The notes: generated by a model not told the origin, from the sequence alone. DNA of 64,000 nt from Croceimicrobium sp965228705 (GCF_965228705.1 NZ_OZ245832.1:2604001-2668000), one strand, 5' to 3'; numbered from the stretch's first letter, positions 43,773 through 53,263 are shown. Numbers and translations are program-made.

Positions 43773-44719
43773 TGAAGGATAATTTTAGCTTAGAAGAACT
43801 TGTTGAAGCTCAACGATTAATCAGCCCCCATATCCACCGCACGCCTGTTTTAAGCAGCAAAGCTCTCAATAGCATTAGTGGCGCTACTTTGTTTTTCAAA
43901 TGCGAGAACTTCCAGAAAACAGGTTCTTTCAAAGCTCGAGGAGCCACACATGCTATTCTGCGGCTTTCGGAAGATGAAAAAAGACGCGGAGTAGCTACCC
44001 ATAGTTCTGGAAACCATGGCCAGGCTCTGGCTTGGGCTGCCCAAAAACTGGGCATCGCTTGTCATGTGGTAATGCCTGAAAACGCGCCTGAAGTTAAAAT
44101 CGCAGCGGTACAAAATTATGGTGCAGAGGTACATTTATGTGCGCCGAATCTGGCTGCTCGAGAAGCTGGATTAAAAGCCGTTCAAGATAAATTCGGAGCG
44201 GTCTTCATTCCGCCCTATAATCACCCGCATATCATTGCTGGCCAAAGCACCGCTGCCACCGAATTATTGGAAGATTATCCCGATTTAGACCTTATTATAA
44301 GCCCAGTGGGAGGGGGAGGTCTTTTAGCTGGAACCGCTTTAAGCAACTATTATTTTTCGAAGCGCTGCCAGGTGATTGCCGGTGAACCGGAAGGAGCCAA
44401 TGATGCTTTTCAATCCTTTTACAGTGGCAATTTGGTAAAAGAGCACCAGACTAAAACCATCGCCGATGGCTTACTCACCACTCTGGGCGAGATCAATTTC
44501 CCGATTATTCAGGAATTGGTTTTGGAGATCATCACGGTAAGTGAAACGGAAATAGTTGAAGCCTTAAAGCTAATCTACCAGCGACTCAAAATAGTAGTAG
44601 AGCCAAGCAGTGCTGTAGCTCTGGCAGCCATTTTGCAACAAGCTGAGCGCTACGAAAACCGCCGCATCGGAATCATCCTCAGCGGCGGCAATGTGGATTT
44701 GGCTAAACTGCCTTTTTAA
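43772..44719 (+). CDS. threonine/serine dehydratase (or serine racemase-like)
   Basis: PLP enzyme of fold type II, 315 aa. The PLP lysine is in CENFQKTGSFKARGA, the substrate loop is THSSGNHGQALAWAAQ, and the phosphate-binding glycines are in ISPVGGGGLLAGTAL. It has no C-terminal ACT regulatory domain, so it resembles catabolic threonine dehydratase or serine racemase more than IlvA. The start codon shares one base with the upstream stop. It overlaps the convergent beta-barrel gene by four bases. Confidence 0.9.
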   Translation: MKDNFSLEELVEAQRLISPHIHRTPVLSSKALNSISGATLFFKCENFQKTGSFKARGATHAILRLSEDEKRRGVATHSSGNHGQALAWAAQKLGIACHVVMPENAPEVKIAAVQNYGAEVHLCAPNLAAREAGLKAVQDKFGAVFIPPYNHPHIIAGQSTAATELLEDYPDLDLIISPVGGGGLLAGTALSNYYFSKRCQVIAGEPEGANDAFQSFYSGNLVKEHQTKTIADGLLTTLGEINFPIIQELVLEIITVSETEIVEALKLIYQRLKIVVEPSSAVALAAILQQAERYENRRIGIILSGGNVDLAKLPF

Positions 44720-47409
44720 AGATCATAGCGCACTCCCAGCAGTAAATAACGGGGTAATACATTGTAGGCCGTAGTGCTAATCAAGTTGGCACTTAAGGCA
44801 TCTTCACGAATGAAAGTAGTATTAAGCAGGTTCAATGCTTGAAGGCTAAACAACCACTTACTATCCTGTTTTTGATATTCTAAACTGGCATTTAAGAAGT
44901 CGTAAACCGTGCGGGAAGAACCTGGGTTTCCATAATTATTGTAGCTATAATCTGCTCTTAAAACAAAGTCGCTGGCAATAACCGCAGTTACCTCTACGCT
45001 GGGCGAATGATTGGTATACACGCTATTGCTGCGGGCTCCACTGTAATCGTTTTGTGAATAACGGTACTGCAATTCAATATTTGGCCACTTCTTAAAGTTG
45101 GTTCCAATTTCGCCGCTATAGTTCTGCGAGAAAGTATTGTTCACATTCGTTCTACCGTTCACCTCATTATTTACAGTGGAATAATTAAGGTTTACCCGAC
45201 TTTCCAATCGGATGTATTTAAACTTCTTAGACCAGGAACCAAATCCGCTCAAGTTCTCATTATAGCCATTGGCATTAATCGGACTAAAAACCTGTTGTAA
45301 ACCAATGTACTGTACTGCATTGTTGATGGGGTCCAAACTCCGGGAATAATTAATCCCCGCAAAAAGAGTAGTAAAATTGAAGAGGTTGAAATCGCGGTAG
45401 AATAAACTCACATTGTGCACTCGCGCAAAATCCAAACTGTCGTTACCGGTAAACAAACTGTTATAAGAACGAAGGATTACCCCATCCATAATTTGATTCA
45501 CATCATTAAACTGTGCTGACATGGAGTAACGCAAATCCAAGCCCTTGCTGGTGCTAAACTCATAACGCAATAATGCATCGGGCAATAACACTTGATAATC
45601 GCGTAAATCCTCAGTACCCGCTTGAAAATCCCTTACTTGATAATAATGGAAATTTGCCCCGGGCCGGAAGGTTAATTTGCCCAATTTGGTTTTATAATGC
45701 AAACCTCCAAAACCATCCAGCAGACTGAAGTCGACCGTATTTTGCAACAAAGGATTTGCGAATTCTACAGCATCCGACACCTCACCCTCTGCCAGGCGGT
45801 TGTTATAATCCTGAGTATTGTATACGGTTCCCAGGTTAAATTCGAAGTGGTTGCTGCCATTCAAGACCCAATAATAACTAGCTCTACCTTCCATGCTTTC
45901 GCTTAGTACTTCCCTAGTCTGCACTAAGCGATACCTATTAGTATCCAGAAATACGAAAGGCTGACCAAAAGGCAGTTGCTGTGATTGCATAGCAAAGGTT
46001 GGGTCCTGATACTTGCGCGTGTGTTGCAATTCCACGGCAAAAACATTTTCCCCTTGGTTGCGGAAGAACTCTAAATTTTGTTGGATTGACCAAGGGCGCT
46101 TGGCCTCTTGAGTGCCTAGATTATTGCTAAAGTTAAAATCGCTGAAGCTGGAGTACAAGCGAGAGGTATTTAATTGATCTGATACCTTGAGAAATACATC
46201 GTAATTCAAATAGGTTTCTTTGCTAGGCTCATAGGTTACCGAGAACTTCGCCAGGGCCGCAGTAGAATGCTGGTAGTTTTCCGTAGTTAGTTCTTCAACC
46301 CCTCCGCCAATACTATCCAAACCAATGTAAGTCCGACTGGTCGTATAGGGGCTGCTCACCACATTATCACTACCAATCACAAAACCCGAAAGGGTAAGAT
46401 TTTTCTTGGGCGAATAGCTAAAATTAGCCGCTCCAAAACGGCCGATTACCTCATCCGCACGATTGTTTAAACCCAGGGGAATTCCCAAATCGTCTTGTGC
46501 AAAATTGAAATTGAAGCCGGAGCGAGAGCTCAAATTCCGAAAGCCACCACTAAAGCGAAAATAGTCACGAGCTGTAAAGGCTGCCTCACCAATATTATTG
46601 ATATCACCAATAAAATTAAAGCTGGCTTTAGGGGAATAGTAAAAAGCATTTCCATGTGCGTAATAGCGCTCGGGATCACCCACTTTTGCTTCGGCATCTC
46701 CAAACCAAAGGTTCTTTTTCCCTTCTTTCAGCTTGATGTTTAGGGCAATTCGATCATCAGAACTTAGGCCCTGCAAGGGCGAAATCTCCTCATAATTGCG
46801 CAGCACCTGTACCTTATCGATGGCATCTGCCGGAATGTTCTTGGTGGCTACCTTGGTATCTCCATCAAAGAATTCCTTGCCTTCCACCAGTACCTTTTCA
46901 ACCGTTTTACCTTCCACTTTTACCTGACCATCATCATCAATCTCAAAACCCGGAAGTTTCTCAATAACATCTTCCAACTTCTTTTCTTCACCAGTGGTAA
47001 AGGCATCTGCTTTATAGCTAATGGTATCACCACTTACCACAATGGGCATTTCTTCAACTACCTCTACTTGCTGTAGTAATTCGGAATCTTCTTCTAATGG
47101 TATCTTACCTAAATCACGGTCCTCAGAATTAAGAACCACCAATAATTCTTTGGGCTTATAACCCAGATAGCTGAATTTGAATAAATACTGTTTATTGCCT
47201 TCCAACTGAAAGCGAAATTGGCCCTCGCTATTGCTAAAGCCATAAGTTACCATGGAGCTGTCATCAGGGTTTAAAACCAATATATTGGCCATTTCTAAAC
47301 CCGCCTGATCACTACCAACCAAGGCTCCTCGAACATTTACCTTTTGAGCAATAGCGCCCAGGCTCATCAAAAGACCTAAAATTAAGAGCCCGATCTTCGA
47401 ATTATTCAT
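44716..47409 (-). CDS. outer-membrane beta-barrel protein with carboxypeptidase-like N-terminal domain
   Basis: 897 aa with signal peptide (IGLLILGLLMSLGAIAQ). Residues about 24-105 are a CarboxypepD-regulatory-like domain (FRFQLEGNKQYLFKFSYLGY). Then comes a plug-like region (KLEDVIEKLPGFEIDDDGQV, VEGKEFFDGDTKVATKNIP) and a long barrel, as in the OMP_b-brl family of TonB-receptor-like proteins. There is no clear TonB box. It follows the GLPGLI gene by 6 bases, a pairing very common in Bacteroidota. The cargo is unknown, possibly a metal or peptide. Confidence 0.9.
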   Translation of the reverse strand: MNNSKIGLLILGLLMSLGAIAQKVNVRGALVGSDQAGLEMANILVLNPDDSSMVTYGFSNSEGQFRFQLEGNKQYLFKFSYLGYKPKELLVVLNSEDRDLGKIPLEEDSELLQQVEVVEEMPIVVSGDTISYKADAFTTGEEKKLEDVIEKLPGFEIDDDGQVKVEGKTVEKVLVEGKEFFDGDTKVATKNIPADAIDKVQVLRNYEEISPLQGLSSDDRIALNIKLKEGKKNLWFGDAEAKVGDPERYYAHGNAFYYSPKASFNFIGDINNIGEAAFTARDYFRFSGGFRNLSSRSGFNFNFAQDDLGIPLGLNNRADEVIGRFGAANFSYSPKKNLTLSGFVIGSDNVVSSPYTTSRTYIGLDSIGGGVEELTTENYQHSTAALAKFSVTYEPSKETYLNYDVFLKVSDQLNTSRLYSSFSDFNFSNNLGTQEAKRPWSIQQNLEFFRNQGENVFAVELQHTRKYQDPTFAMQSQQLPFGQPFVFLDTNRYRLVQTREVLSESMEGRASYYWVLNGSNHFEFNLGTVYNTQDYNNRLAEGEVSDAVEFANPLLQNTVDFSLLDGFGGLHYKTKLGKLTFRPGANFHYYQVRDFQAGTEDLRDYQVLLPDALLRYEFSTSKGLDLRYSMSAQFNDVNQIMDGVILRSYNSLFTGNDSLDFARVHNVSLFYRDFNLFNFTTLFAGINYSRSLDPINNAVQYIGLQQVFSPINANGYNENLSGFGSWSKKFKYIRLESRVNLNYSTVNNEVNGRTNVNNTFSQNYSGEIGTNFKKWPNIELQYRYSQNDYSGARSNSVYTNHSPSVEVTAVIASDFVLRADYSYNNYGNPGSSRTVYDFLNASLEYQKQDSKWLFSLQALNLLNTTFIREDALSANLISTTAYNVLPRYLLLGVRYDL

Positions 47410-47415
47410 AACTGC

Positions 47416-48255
47416 CTATCTACCAATAGTAACCTGAAAAGAGCCACGGTGGCCACCACCCCGACCGCCAGGACCATTGCCAAAGTTCTGTTGCATTTCC
47501 TCTAGTTTGCGAGCAGTCATTTCCTGGAACTCCTGTGCGTTTACTTCCTCGCCATCGGAGGGTTCCTTAATTTCTATGGGCTCTTTGGTATTCAAGCTTA
47601 CCTTGGTACAGAGAATGGTGGTATTACCATCATTCACCTCCAGAATTAAACCTGGTAAACCATAAAAACGACCCGGACCGTGAGAAATGGGAATCTGCAT
47701 GGTAAACCAAGCTACAATATTAATGGTGTCAATTACGGTACTGTCTCTAAGTCCATTTTTAGGGTCGCCGGTTAATTGTGTCGCCTCGCGGATCCGCATG
47801 GCAGTTGCTTTTTGACAGATATAGTTTCCTATGGATTTCGTTTCCTTTCCGATAGTCCACTCCAGATTATCGAGACTATCCTGAATTAAAAACACCTTTC
47901 CTAAAAACTCGGTTTGCTCGGTATAACGTTGCTCCTGTAAATTCTTATAATAGGTTCCAGAACCGCCGGTAAACATAGCGAGCATGCGCATTCCTCTATG
48001 TTGTCCTTCTTTCTCCAGCTCTACTACTTCCTCATAAATAGATTCATTGCGATTAAAGTCCAACTCATATTCTTTTTGAGTGGCTTTGGCGATGTTGGCT
48101 TCCATCATTTTTTTCTGCTCAGGGCTCAATTGATCCCCTTCGATTTTTAAATCGAGTGATGTTGCCGTTTTATAGGTAGCAGTGCCCCCAATGTTCTGTG
48201 ATTGCCCATATACCGTTATAAGGCATAAAGCAAAAAGGTAAGTGATTCTGGTCAT
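47416..48255 (-). CDS. GLPGLI family protein
   Basis: 279 aa with signal peptide (ITYLFALCLITVYGQSQN). It contains the family signature (RFYGLPGLILEVNDGN) and ends in a Gly/Arg-rich tail with many Gly-Gly pairs (NGPGGRGGGHRGS). It is periplasmic or outer-membrane associated, and its biochemical function is unknown. It is the first gene of a two-gene operon with the beta-barrel protein. Confidence 0.92.
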   Translation of the reverse strand: MTRITYLFALCLITVYGQSQNIGGTATYKTATSLDLKIEGDQLSPEQKKMMEANIAKATQKEYELDFNRNESIYEEVVELEKEGQHRGMRMLAMFTGGSGTYYKNLQEQRYTEQTEFLGKVFLIQDSLDNLEWTIGKETKSIGNYICQKATAMRIREATQLTGDPKNGLRDSTVIDTINIVAWFTMQIPISHGPGRFYGLPGLILEVNDGNTTILCTKVSLNTKEPIEIKEPSDGEEVNAQEFQEMTARKLEEMQQNFGNGPGGRGGGHRGSFQVTIGR

Positions 48256-48357
48256 GGTACTTATTCAAATTGAAGCCAAATATCTTTTATCAGCCTAAAG
48301 TTCAATGTTAGAGGCCTGTTAAAAAGAATGGTTTAATCAAAGATTTGAAAAAGTAAA

Positions 48358-48381
48358 GGATTAAAAAACAGGCTTAATCCT
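48358..48381 (-). terminator. terminator of the receiver gene
   Basis: A perfect 8-bp stem aggattaa/ttaatcct with an 8-base loop lies just past the receiver stop; a T-rich stretch follows on the minus strand. Confidence 0.6.
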
Positions 48382-48387
48382 AATTTT

Positions 48388-48759
48388 TTAAGAAGTATGA
48401 CGACCAATAATTTCTTGAAGTGCTCCTAAATCAATGGGTTTGGTGAGGTAGTCGGCCATGCCTGCTTCAATAAACCTTTCGCGATCACCATCCATCGCAT
48501 GGGCAGTAAGAGCAATAATCGGAGGGGCAGACTCGCCCATTTCATCTTGAATTCTACGGGTAGCTTCCAGACCTCCCATGATGGGCATTTCTATATCCAT
48601 AAAAATGAGATCATAGGCACCGCTTAATGCGGATTCTAATGCGGCCTCTCCATTAACGGCAAAATCGAGATTAAAACCCTGGCGCTTGAAAAGTAAATCG
48701 GCCAATTTGCGATTAATCTCATTGTCTTCGGCCATTAAGAGTTTCAGGTCTCCCCCCAT
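48388..48759 (-). CDS. stand-alone response-regulator receiver
   Basis: 123 aa, CheY-like. The acidic pair is in LLMAEDNEINRKLADLL, the phospho-Asp in YDLIFMDIEMPIMGG, the Thr in IIALTAHAMDGD and the Lys in MADYLTKPIDLG. The sequence looks like the C-terminal receiver of a hybrid histidine kinase rather than a CheY proper, and no output domain is attached. No kinase gene is nearby. It lies downstream of dprA on the same strand (47-base gap) and may be cotranscribed. Confidence 0.93.
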   Translation of the reverse strand: MGGDLKLLMAEDNEINRKLADLLFKRQGFNLDFAVNGEAALESALSGAYDLIFMDIEMPIMGGLEATRRIQDEMGESAPPIIALTAHAMDGDRERFIEAGMADYLTKPIDLGALQEIIGRHTS

Positions 48760-48806
48760 AAAATCTTTTTAAAGCGCTCAAAGCTAACTAATAATTCTTT
48801 GATTAT

Positions 48807-49925
48807 TCAGGACTTCAGTCTATAGCGCGGACCAGGCACTGTTTCCAGCAGACCCTTTAATTCCAGACTCATTAAAATGCGCAAGCACTGAGCCCCGGTT
48901 ATTCCACATTTACCTAGCAACCAGTCTAAACTTTTAGACTCCTTTTCAGGGACCAAAGCATCGATTAATAATCGTTCATCAGGACTTAAATTCTCAAATA
49001 ATTCCAGCTGTTTCTTTTGCGCCATTGGACTGATGGCCTCCCAACGCATGATATAGGATAAATCTCTGGCTCCTTCCAGTAAATAGGCTCTATGACTTTT
49101 AATCAGAAGATTACAGCCTTCACTATGCGGATCATGAATTCGACCCGGCAATGCAAAAACATCGCGATTGTACTGATTGGCAAATTCTGCAGTTATTAGG
49201 GCCCCACCCTTGCGGGCTGCTTCAACCACTATTACCGCATCACTCATGGCTGCAATAATGCGATTGCGCTTGGGAAAATTTTCCCGATCTGGATTGGTCC
49301 CGGTAGGAAACTCGCTTAGCCATGAACCTCCAGCCTCTACTATTTCCGTAGCCAATTTGCGATGCAGTGCAGGATATATACGATCAAGGCCATGCGCCAA
49401 GACTGCACAATTAACTATACCATTGTCCAAGGCTTTGCGATGTGCACAGGCATCCACACCATAAGCCAGGCCACTAAATATTAAGAGATTAAGACTTTGA
49501 GCCTCTTCTAAAAACTGATGCAAAAAATCACGACCATAATCCGTCATATTACGGGTTCCTACAATCGAAATGCAGCGTTTTGCATTAAGTGGAGTGTGGC
49601 CCTTTTGAAACAAAACCACGGGTGCATCCTCGCAGTGCCGCATCCGCCTGGGATAAGCCTTATCTTCAAAATAGTGAACGGCCCAGCCTTTATTATCTGC
49701 CTCAGATAATTGCTTTTCGGCTTCCACTAACTTTCGGGAGCGGCGAATCTCTTGAACCAAGAAACTGCCAATTCCCGGAATCCGCTCTAAACTTTGTTTT
49801 GATTCCTTGAAAACCGCTTCAGGGCTACCGCAATGGGCAATCAGTTTACGTGCTCGAACGGGCCCAATGCCGTCCATCAGGCTCAATGCCAAAGCCGCAG
49901 CTTTAGCTTCATTAGAAAATTTCAT
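48807..49925 (-). CDS. dprA: DNA-processing protein DprA
   Basis: Loads RecA on incoming single-stranded DNA during natural transformation. 372 aa. The N-terminal HhH/SAM-like domain has DGIGPVRARKLIAHC and RIPGIGSFLVQEIRR. The central Rossmann-like domain has ISIVGTRNMTDYG, FSGLAYGVDACAH, FPKRNRIIAAMSDAVIVVEA and GGALITAEFANQYNRDVFAL. The C-terminal winged-helix region runs from about residue 310 (SPDERLLIDALVPEKE). A divergent HU-SPOR gene lies 124 bases away. Confidence 0.96.
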   Translation of the reverse strand: MKFSNEAKAAALALSLMDGIGPVRARKLIAHCGSPEAVFKESKQSLERIPGIGSFLVQEIRRSRKLVEAEKQLSEADNKGWAVHYFEDKAYPRRMRHCEDAPVVLFQKGHTPLNAKRCISIVGTRNMTDYGRDFLHQFLEEAQSLNLLIFSGLAYGVDACAHRKALDNGIVNCAVLAHGLDRIYPALHRKLATEIVEAGGSWLSEFPTGTNPDRENFPKRNRIIAAMSDAVIVVEAARKGGALITAEFANQYNRDVFALPGRIHDPHSEGCNLLIKSHRAYLLEGARDLSYIMRWEAISPMAQKKQLELFENLSPDERLLIDALVPEKESKSLDWLLGKCGITGAQCLRILMSLELKGLLETVPGPRYRLKS

Positions 49926-50014
49926 AGAACAGGTTAAGGTTGACAGAAAGGTACAAATAATCGAAAAAATGAGGCCCCACGCCAGCTAAGCCTGGATGAA
50001 CAAGACATTTTTAC

Positions 50015-50022
50015 TACTTTTG
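50015..50022 (+). promoter_or_regulatory. -7 box of the HU-SPOR gene
   Basis: TActTTTG, 27 bases before the ATG, in the dprA/HU-SPOR divergent region. Confidence 0.55.
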
Positions 50023-50049
50023 AATTTACGGAATTAAGAAAATCCTCAA

Positions 50050-51549
50050 ATGGTAAAGCATACAATCGACCACTACATCAGCAATTTGTTGTATTTCAAC
50101 GAGTGCGTGGTAGTACCGGGGTTTGGCGCCTTTCTTACGCGCTATTTCTCGGCTGAGGTCAATTCGGCTACCCATATGTTCCGTCCCCCTTCCAAACGAG
50201 TAGCATTCAATGCCCGCATTCAGGAGAATGATGGATTACTGGCTAAGCACATTTCTAAAACCGAAGGAGTGAGCTATGAAAAGGCCATGGAAAGCATTGA
50301 AATTTCTGTACGAAGCTGGAAAAAAGTTTTACGTGCAGGACGAAAAGTAAACCTAACCGGAATTGGTCGTCTTTACATGAGCGACACCGGCAAATTGCAG
50401 TTTAACCCGGCCCATGATATCAATTATGATATTCAATCCTACGGCTTAAACATCTTTAGAGCCAACGCTATGGAAAGAGAGCAGGAAATTAAGCGCAGTG
50501 TTAATAAGGCTATCGAAAAGCATCAAGGTAAAAAGGTGAAATCGAAAGAAGCACCTAAAGAGGATACCAAAGTGCGCCAAGTCAATTTCCGTCGCTGGGC
50601 AGCTGTTTTAGGTCCGGTTGCTGCAGCCATGCTGGTAGGCGCTTACCTCTATGTTACTCCCGGAAGCTTCAACACGGTTAAAGAACAAGTGAGTGGCATC
50701 TTTATCAACAATTCGCAGGATACACTTGATAATCCCACTTATTCTAATATTGCCTCCAATGAATCCGGTTTAGGATTCCAGGAAAATGAAGGCCCTCGTC
50801 TTAATGGCGACTATGGCCCCGAAGATGATGTTCTCAACGAAGATCTTGAGTCCAATACAGAAGAGGAAAACCCTGCTGTTGAAAGCGAATCTACATCCGC
50901 AACAGAGGATGCCACTAACCTAGAAGCTAATTCGGAAGAAAAGACAGAAAATCCCGATTTGGTGGAGCTTCCTCAAGAAGCTAAAGATCTAGCGGCGAGT
51001 GAATCCCCGAAGGACGAAAACAGCGAGAGCCTGGTAAAAGAAAATTCCAAAAAAGTTCGCTATAATTTCTCCGCCAAAGGAAAGCCACTTTACAATGTAA
51101 AAAAGCGTCCGGAGGACATGGAGAAAAGCACTAGTAATTCTAGTACTCCCAAATACAACTCTAAAAGTTCTGAGCAAGAAAGCTCATGGACCGCTCAACC
51201 AGCCATTGCTGCCGAGTCGAACAGGGCTCCTGCTCAACCTATTGTTAAAGAAGCTAAGACTCCTACCAGTAGCGATAAGGTTGAGAAAAAAGTAATTAGT
51301 GAGAATTCATCTTCTAATTTGGCTACAGCCGGAGAATTCCAGGTTATTGTTGGTGCATTCTCCTCCTCTTCCAATGCTCAAAATTATGTGGAGCAATTAA
51401 AAGGACAGGGCTGGAGTGCTTACAGTTATCGTGCTGGTAACCTGAATCGGGTAGCGATCGGAAAGCTTAAAAATCGCAATCAAGCCAATAGCTTATTGAA
51501 TCAAGTTAAGCAGCAAGTTAACAGTCGCGCCTGGGTGAACCAATTGTAA
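50050..51549 (+). CDS. HU-domain and SPOR-domain fusion membrane protein
   Basis: 499 aa. The N-terminal cytoplasmic part (about 1-150) has two HU-like modules of the bacterial CCDC81 type: YISNLLYFNECVVVPGFGAF and LRAGRKVNLTGIGRLYMSD. A single span (WAAVLGPVAAAMLVGAYLYV, about 182-201) leads to a long acidic, Ser/Glu-rich linker. A C-terminal SPOR domain follows (FQVIVGAFSSSSNAQNYVEQ, VAIGKLKNRNQANSLL), which in known cases binds denuded peptidoglycan at division sites. The architecture suggests a link between nucleoid or a cytoplasmic partner and the septal wall. Confidence 0.88.
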   Translation: MVKHTIDHYISNLLYFNECVVVPGFGAFLTRYFSAEVNSATHMFRPPSKRVAFNARIQENDGLLAKHISKTEGVSYEKAMESIEISVRSWKKVLRAGRKVNLTGIGRLYMSDTGKLQFNPAHDINYDIQSYGLNIFRANAMEREQEIKRSVNKAIEKHQGKKVKSKEAPKEDTKVRQVNFRRWAAVLGPVAAAMLVGAYLYVTPGSFNTVKEQVSGIFINNSQDTLDNPTYSNIASNESGLGFQENEGPRLNGDYGPEDDVLNEDLESNTEEENPAVESESTSATEDATNLEANSEEKTENPDLVELPQEAKDLAASESPKDENSESLVKENSKKVRYNFSAKGKPLYNVKKRPEDMEKSTSNSSTPKYNSKSSEQESSWTAQPAIAAESNRAPAQPIVKEAKTPTSSDKVEKKVISENSSSNLATAGEFQVIVGAFSSSSNAQNYVEQLKGQGWSAYSYRAGNLNRVAIGKLKNRNQANSLLNQVKQQVNSRAWVNQL

Positions 51550-51554
51550 TAGCT

Positions 51555-51562
51555 TACTTTTG
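51555..51562 (+). promoter_or_regulatory. -7 box of the thioesterase gene
   Basis: TActTTTG, 14 bases before the ATG and just after the HU-SPOR stop. Confidence 0.55.
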
Positions 51563-51576
51563 CCGAAAATTCCGGC

Positions 51577-52110
51577 ATGAAAGCGAAAACCCCTTCGGAG
51601 TCATTAACGGTAATGACCGAAATCGTACTCCCGAACGACACCAACAATCTTAAGAATCTATTTGGAGGCCAGCTTTTAAGCTGGATGGATCGTTGTGCAG
51701 CCATCGCCGCTCATCGTCACTGCCGCCGGATTGTAGTTACTGCATCTGTAAATAATGTTTCCTTTAATCAGGCCATTCCACAAGGAGCTATTGTAACCCT
51801 GGAAGCTAAGGTTTCCCGTGCCTTCAGTTCCAGTATGGAAGTTTTTGTGGATGTATATATCGAAGATCAAACCATTTCCGGTAAAAAAACCAAGGCCAAT
51901 GAAGCTATCTACACTTTTGTGGCGGTAGATCAACTTGGCAATCCCATCAATATTCCGGCTATTCAGCCTGAAAGCGACAAAGAAAAAGCCCGCTACGAAG
52001 GTGCATTACGTCGTCGTCAATTATCCTTAATCTTAAGTGGTAAAATGGAACCTTCTGAAGCTACTGAGCTCAAGGCGCTGTTCTTAGGAGGGGAGGAAGA
52101 AAAAGCTTAG
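51577..52110 (+). CDS. acyl-CoA thioesterase (hotdog fold)
   Basis: 177 aa. Single hotdog domain of the acyl-CoA hydrolase (BACH/YciA) type: TEIVLPNDTNNLKNLFGGQL with the conserved N/G active-site region, SWMDRCAAIAAHRHCRRIVV, and VSFNQAIPQGAIVTLEAKV. It cleaves acyl-CoA to free acid and CoA; chain-length preference cannot be read. The 3' end overlaps the convergent DUF6427 gene by 27 bases. Confidence 0.92.
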   Translation: MKAKTPSESLTVMTEIVLPNDTNNLKNLFGGQLLSWMDRCAAIAAHRHCRRIVVTASVNNVSFNQAIPQGAIVTLEAKVSRAFSSSMEVFVDVYIEDQTISGKKTKANEAIYTFVAVDQLGNPINIPAIQPESDKEKARYEGALRRRQLSLILSGKMEPSEATELKALFLGGEEEKA

Positions 52111-53043
52111 ATAAGCTAAAAAAGGCAGGAGTAAGATCCCATCTCGCAGCCAACGATTTTCGATGGTTTGAATGGCAAGCGCTCCCAGGCTGGCACTCGG
52201 AAAAATAATGAGGCAAAGCCAAAAATTACTATTGGCAAAAAGTAAAAATCCGGCTACACCTACCAAAGCGTAGTAAAGCCAGAAATTAAGCTGTTGCCTT
52301 TGTTCATTATTGTATTGATTTCCTTGGGCCAGGTTGACTAATACCGAAAAACCCAGAAATAAAGCCATGATTACCAGTGGAATTAAGCGCTGATAATCCA
52401 GCTGGAAGCGAAAGAATTCCAAAGATTGCATTTCGATGGTCCAGGCTTGTAATAAATGCCAGTCCAGGAAATAATCCAAACTAAAAGCGAAATACAAAAC
52501 TGCGCCATATCCCAGCAGTAAAGCCAGCATGCTACGTCCGTTTAATCGACGCAAGGCCACACTGAGACCCAGTGGGATTAAGAGTAAAAAAATACTTTCA
52601 CCATGAATAAAGCCGGCTATAGCAATCCAAAATCCGGCACCAAAATTCAAGGGAGCGGCATTAGCTTTGGGAACCAAGACGGGCATCATCTGGAAAATCA
52701 AAAGGCTAAAAAGCAGGATACTCCAAAGTTCTAGACCCGCATTTAAGGGATAAAGCCAAATCCAAAATTGCATAGCAGCCAATAAGAAGCCTAAATATTG
52801 ACCCGGGAAAAGGTGCTTTCGGTTTAAACTTTCAGCATAAAACAAGGAAGCACCTATGGTTACTAGGATGAAAACTAAAAAGGTAAACCAGGGCGACATT
52901 AATGGTAAATCCCATTCCGCCACCGGAAACCAAATTCCTTTGTGTACCGGATAGAGCCAATAAGTAGAAGCCAAAGCCAATATCAATACCAGGGCATTGA
53001 GCAAATTTCTGGGGCTGATATTGTTGAACAGTCTTGCAAACAT
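52084..53043 (-). CDS. DUF6427-like integral membrane protein
   Basis: 319 aa with about nine or ten spans (LVLILALASTYWLYP, WFTFLVFILVTIGASLFYAE, IWLYPLNAGLELWSILLFSL). The length, N-terminal LFNNISPRNLLNALVL and position beside a small one-span protein and purD match the Bacteroidota DUF6427 family. Function unknown. I made the family call from memory of gene neighbourhoods, so it is moderate in strength. Confidence 0.7.
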   Translation of the reverse strand: MFARLFNNISPRNLLNALVLILALASTYWLYPVHKGIWFPVAEWDLPLMSPWFTFLVFILVTIGASLFYAESLNRKHLFPGQYLGFLLAAMQFWIWLYPLNAGLELWSILLFSLLIFQMMPVLVPKANAAPLNFGAGFWIAIAGFIHGESIFLLLIPLGLSVALRRLNGRSMLALLLGYGAVLYFAFSLDYFLDWHLLQAWTIEMQSLEFFRFQLDYQRLIPLVIMALFLGFSVLVNLAQGNQYNNEQRQQLNFWLYYALVGVAGFLLFANSNFWLCLIIFPSASLGALAIQTIENRWLRDGILLLPFLAYLSFFFLPS

Positions 53044-53057
53044 CTGGGCTTTTTAGC

Positions 53058-53065
53058 TACTTTTG
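53058..53065 (+). promoter_or_regulatory. -7 box of the DUF6341-like small gene
   Basis: TActTTTG in the 43-base gap between the divergent DUF6427-like and DUF6341-like genes, 21 bases before the ATG. Confidence 0.55.
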
Positions 53066-53086
53066 GGGCCACAAATTAATTAGGCC

Positions 53087-53257
53087 ATGCAATTTAAAGA
53101 TGTTGTTTTTGGATTAGGTGATTTTTTCACCTGGACCTTCGGAATTCTGACCCAATTAGAAAACCTTCCTAACATTCTCTTCTCAGGAATTATTTTCTTC
53201 CTTTTCCTCTACTGGATGCGCGAGATGGCGGGCCACGCCAAAGCAGGCGAAAAATAG
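53087..53257 (+). CDS. DUF6341-like small membrane protein
   Basis: 56 aa. It starts MQFKDVVFGLGDFFTW, has one clear span (NILFSGIIFFLFLYWM) and ends in a charged tail (REMAGHAKAGEK). Bacteroidota genomes often carry a small one-span DUF6341 protein next to DUF6427 and purD. The size, topology and position here agree, although the sequence match is by pattern only. A good -7 box precedes it. The stop lies 6 bases from the convergent purD stop. Confidence 0.7.
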   Translation: MQFKDVVFGLGDFFTWTFGILTQLENLPNILFSGIIFFLFLYWMREMAGHAKAGEK

Positions 53258-53263
53258 ACGCTC

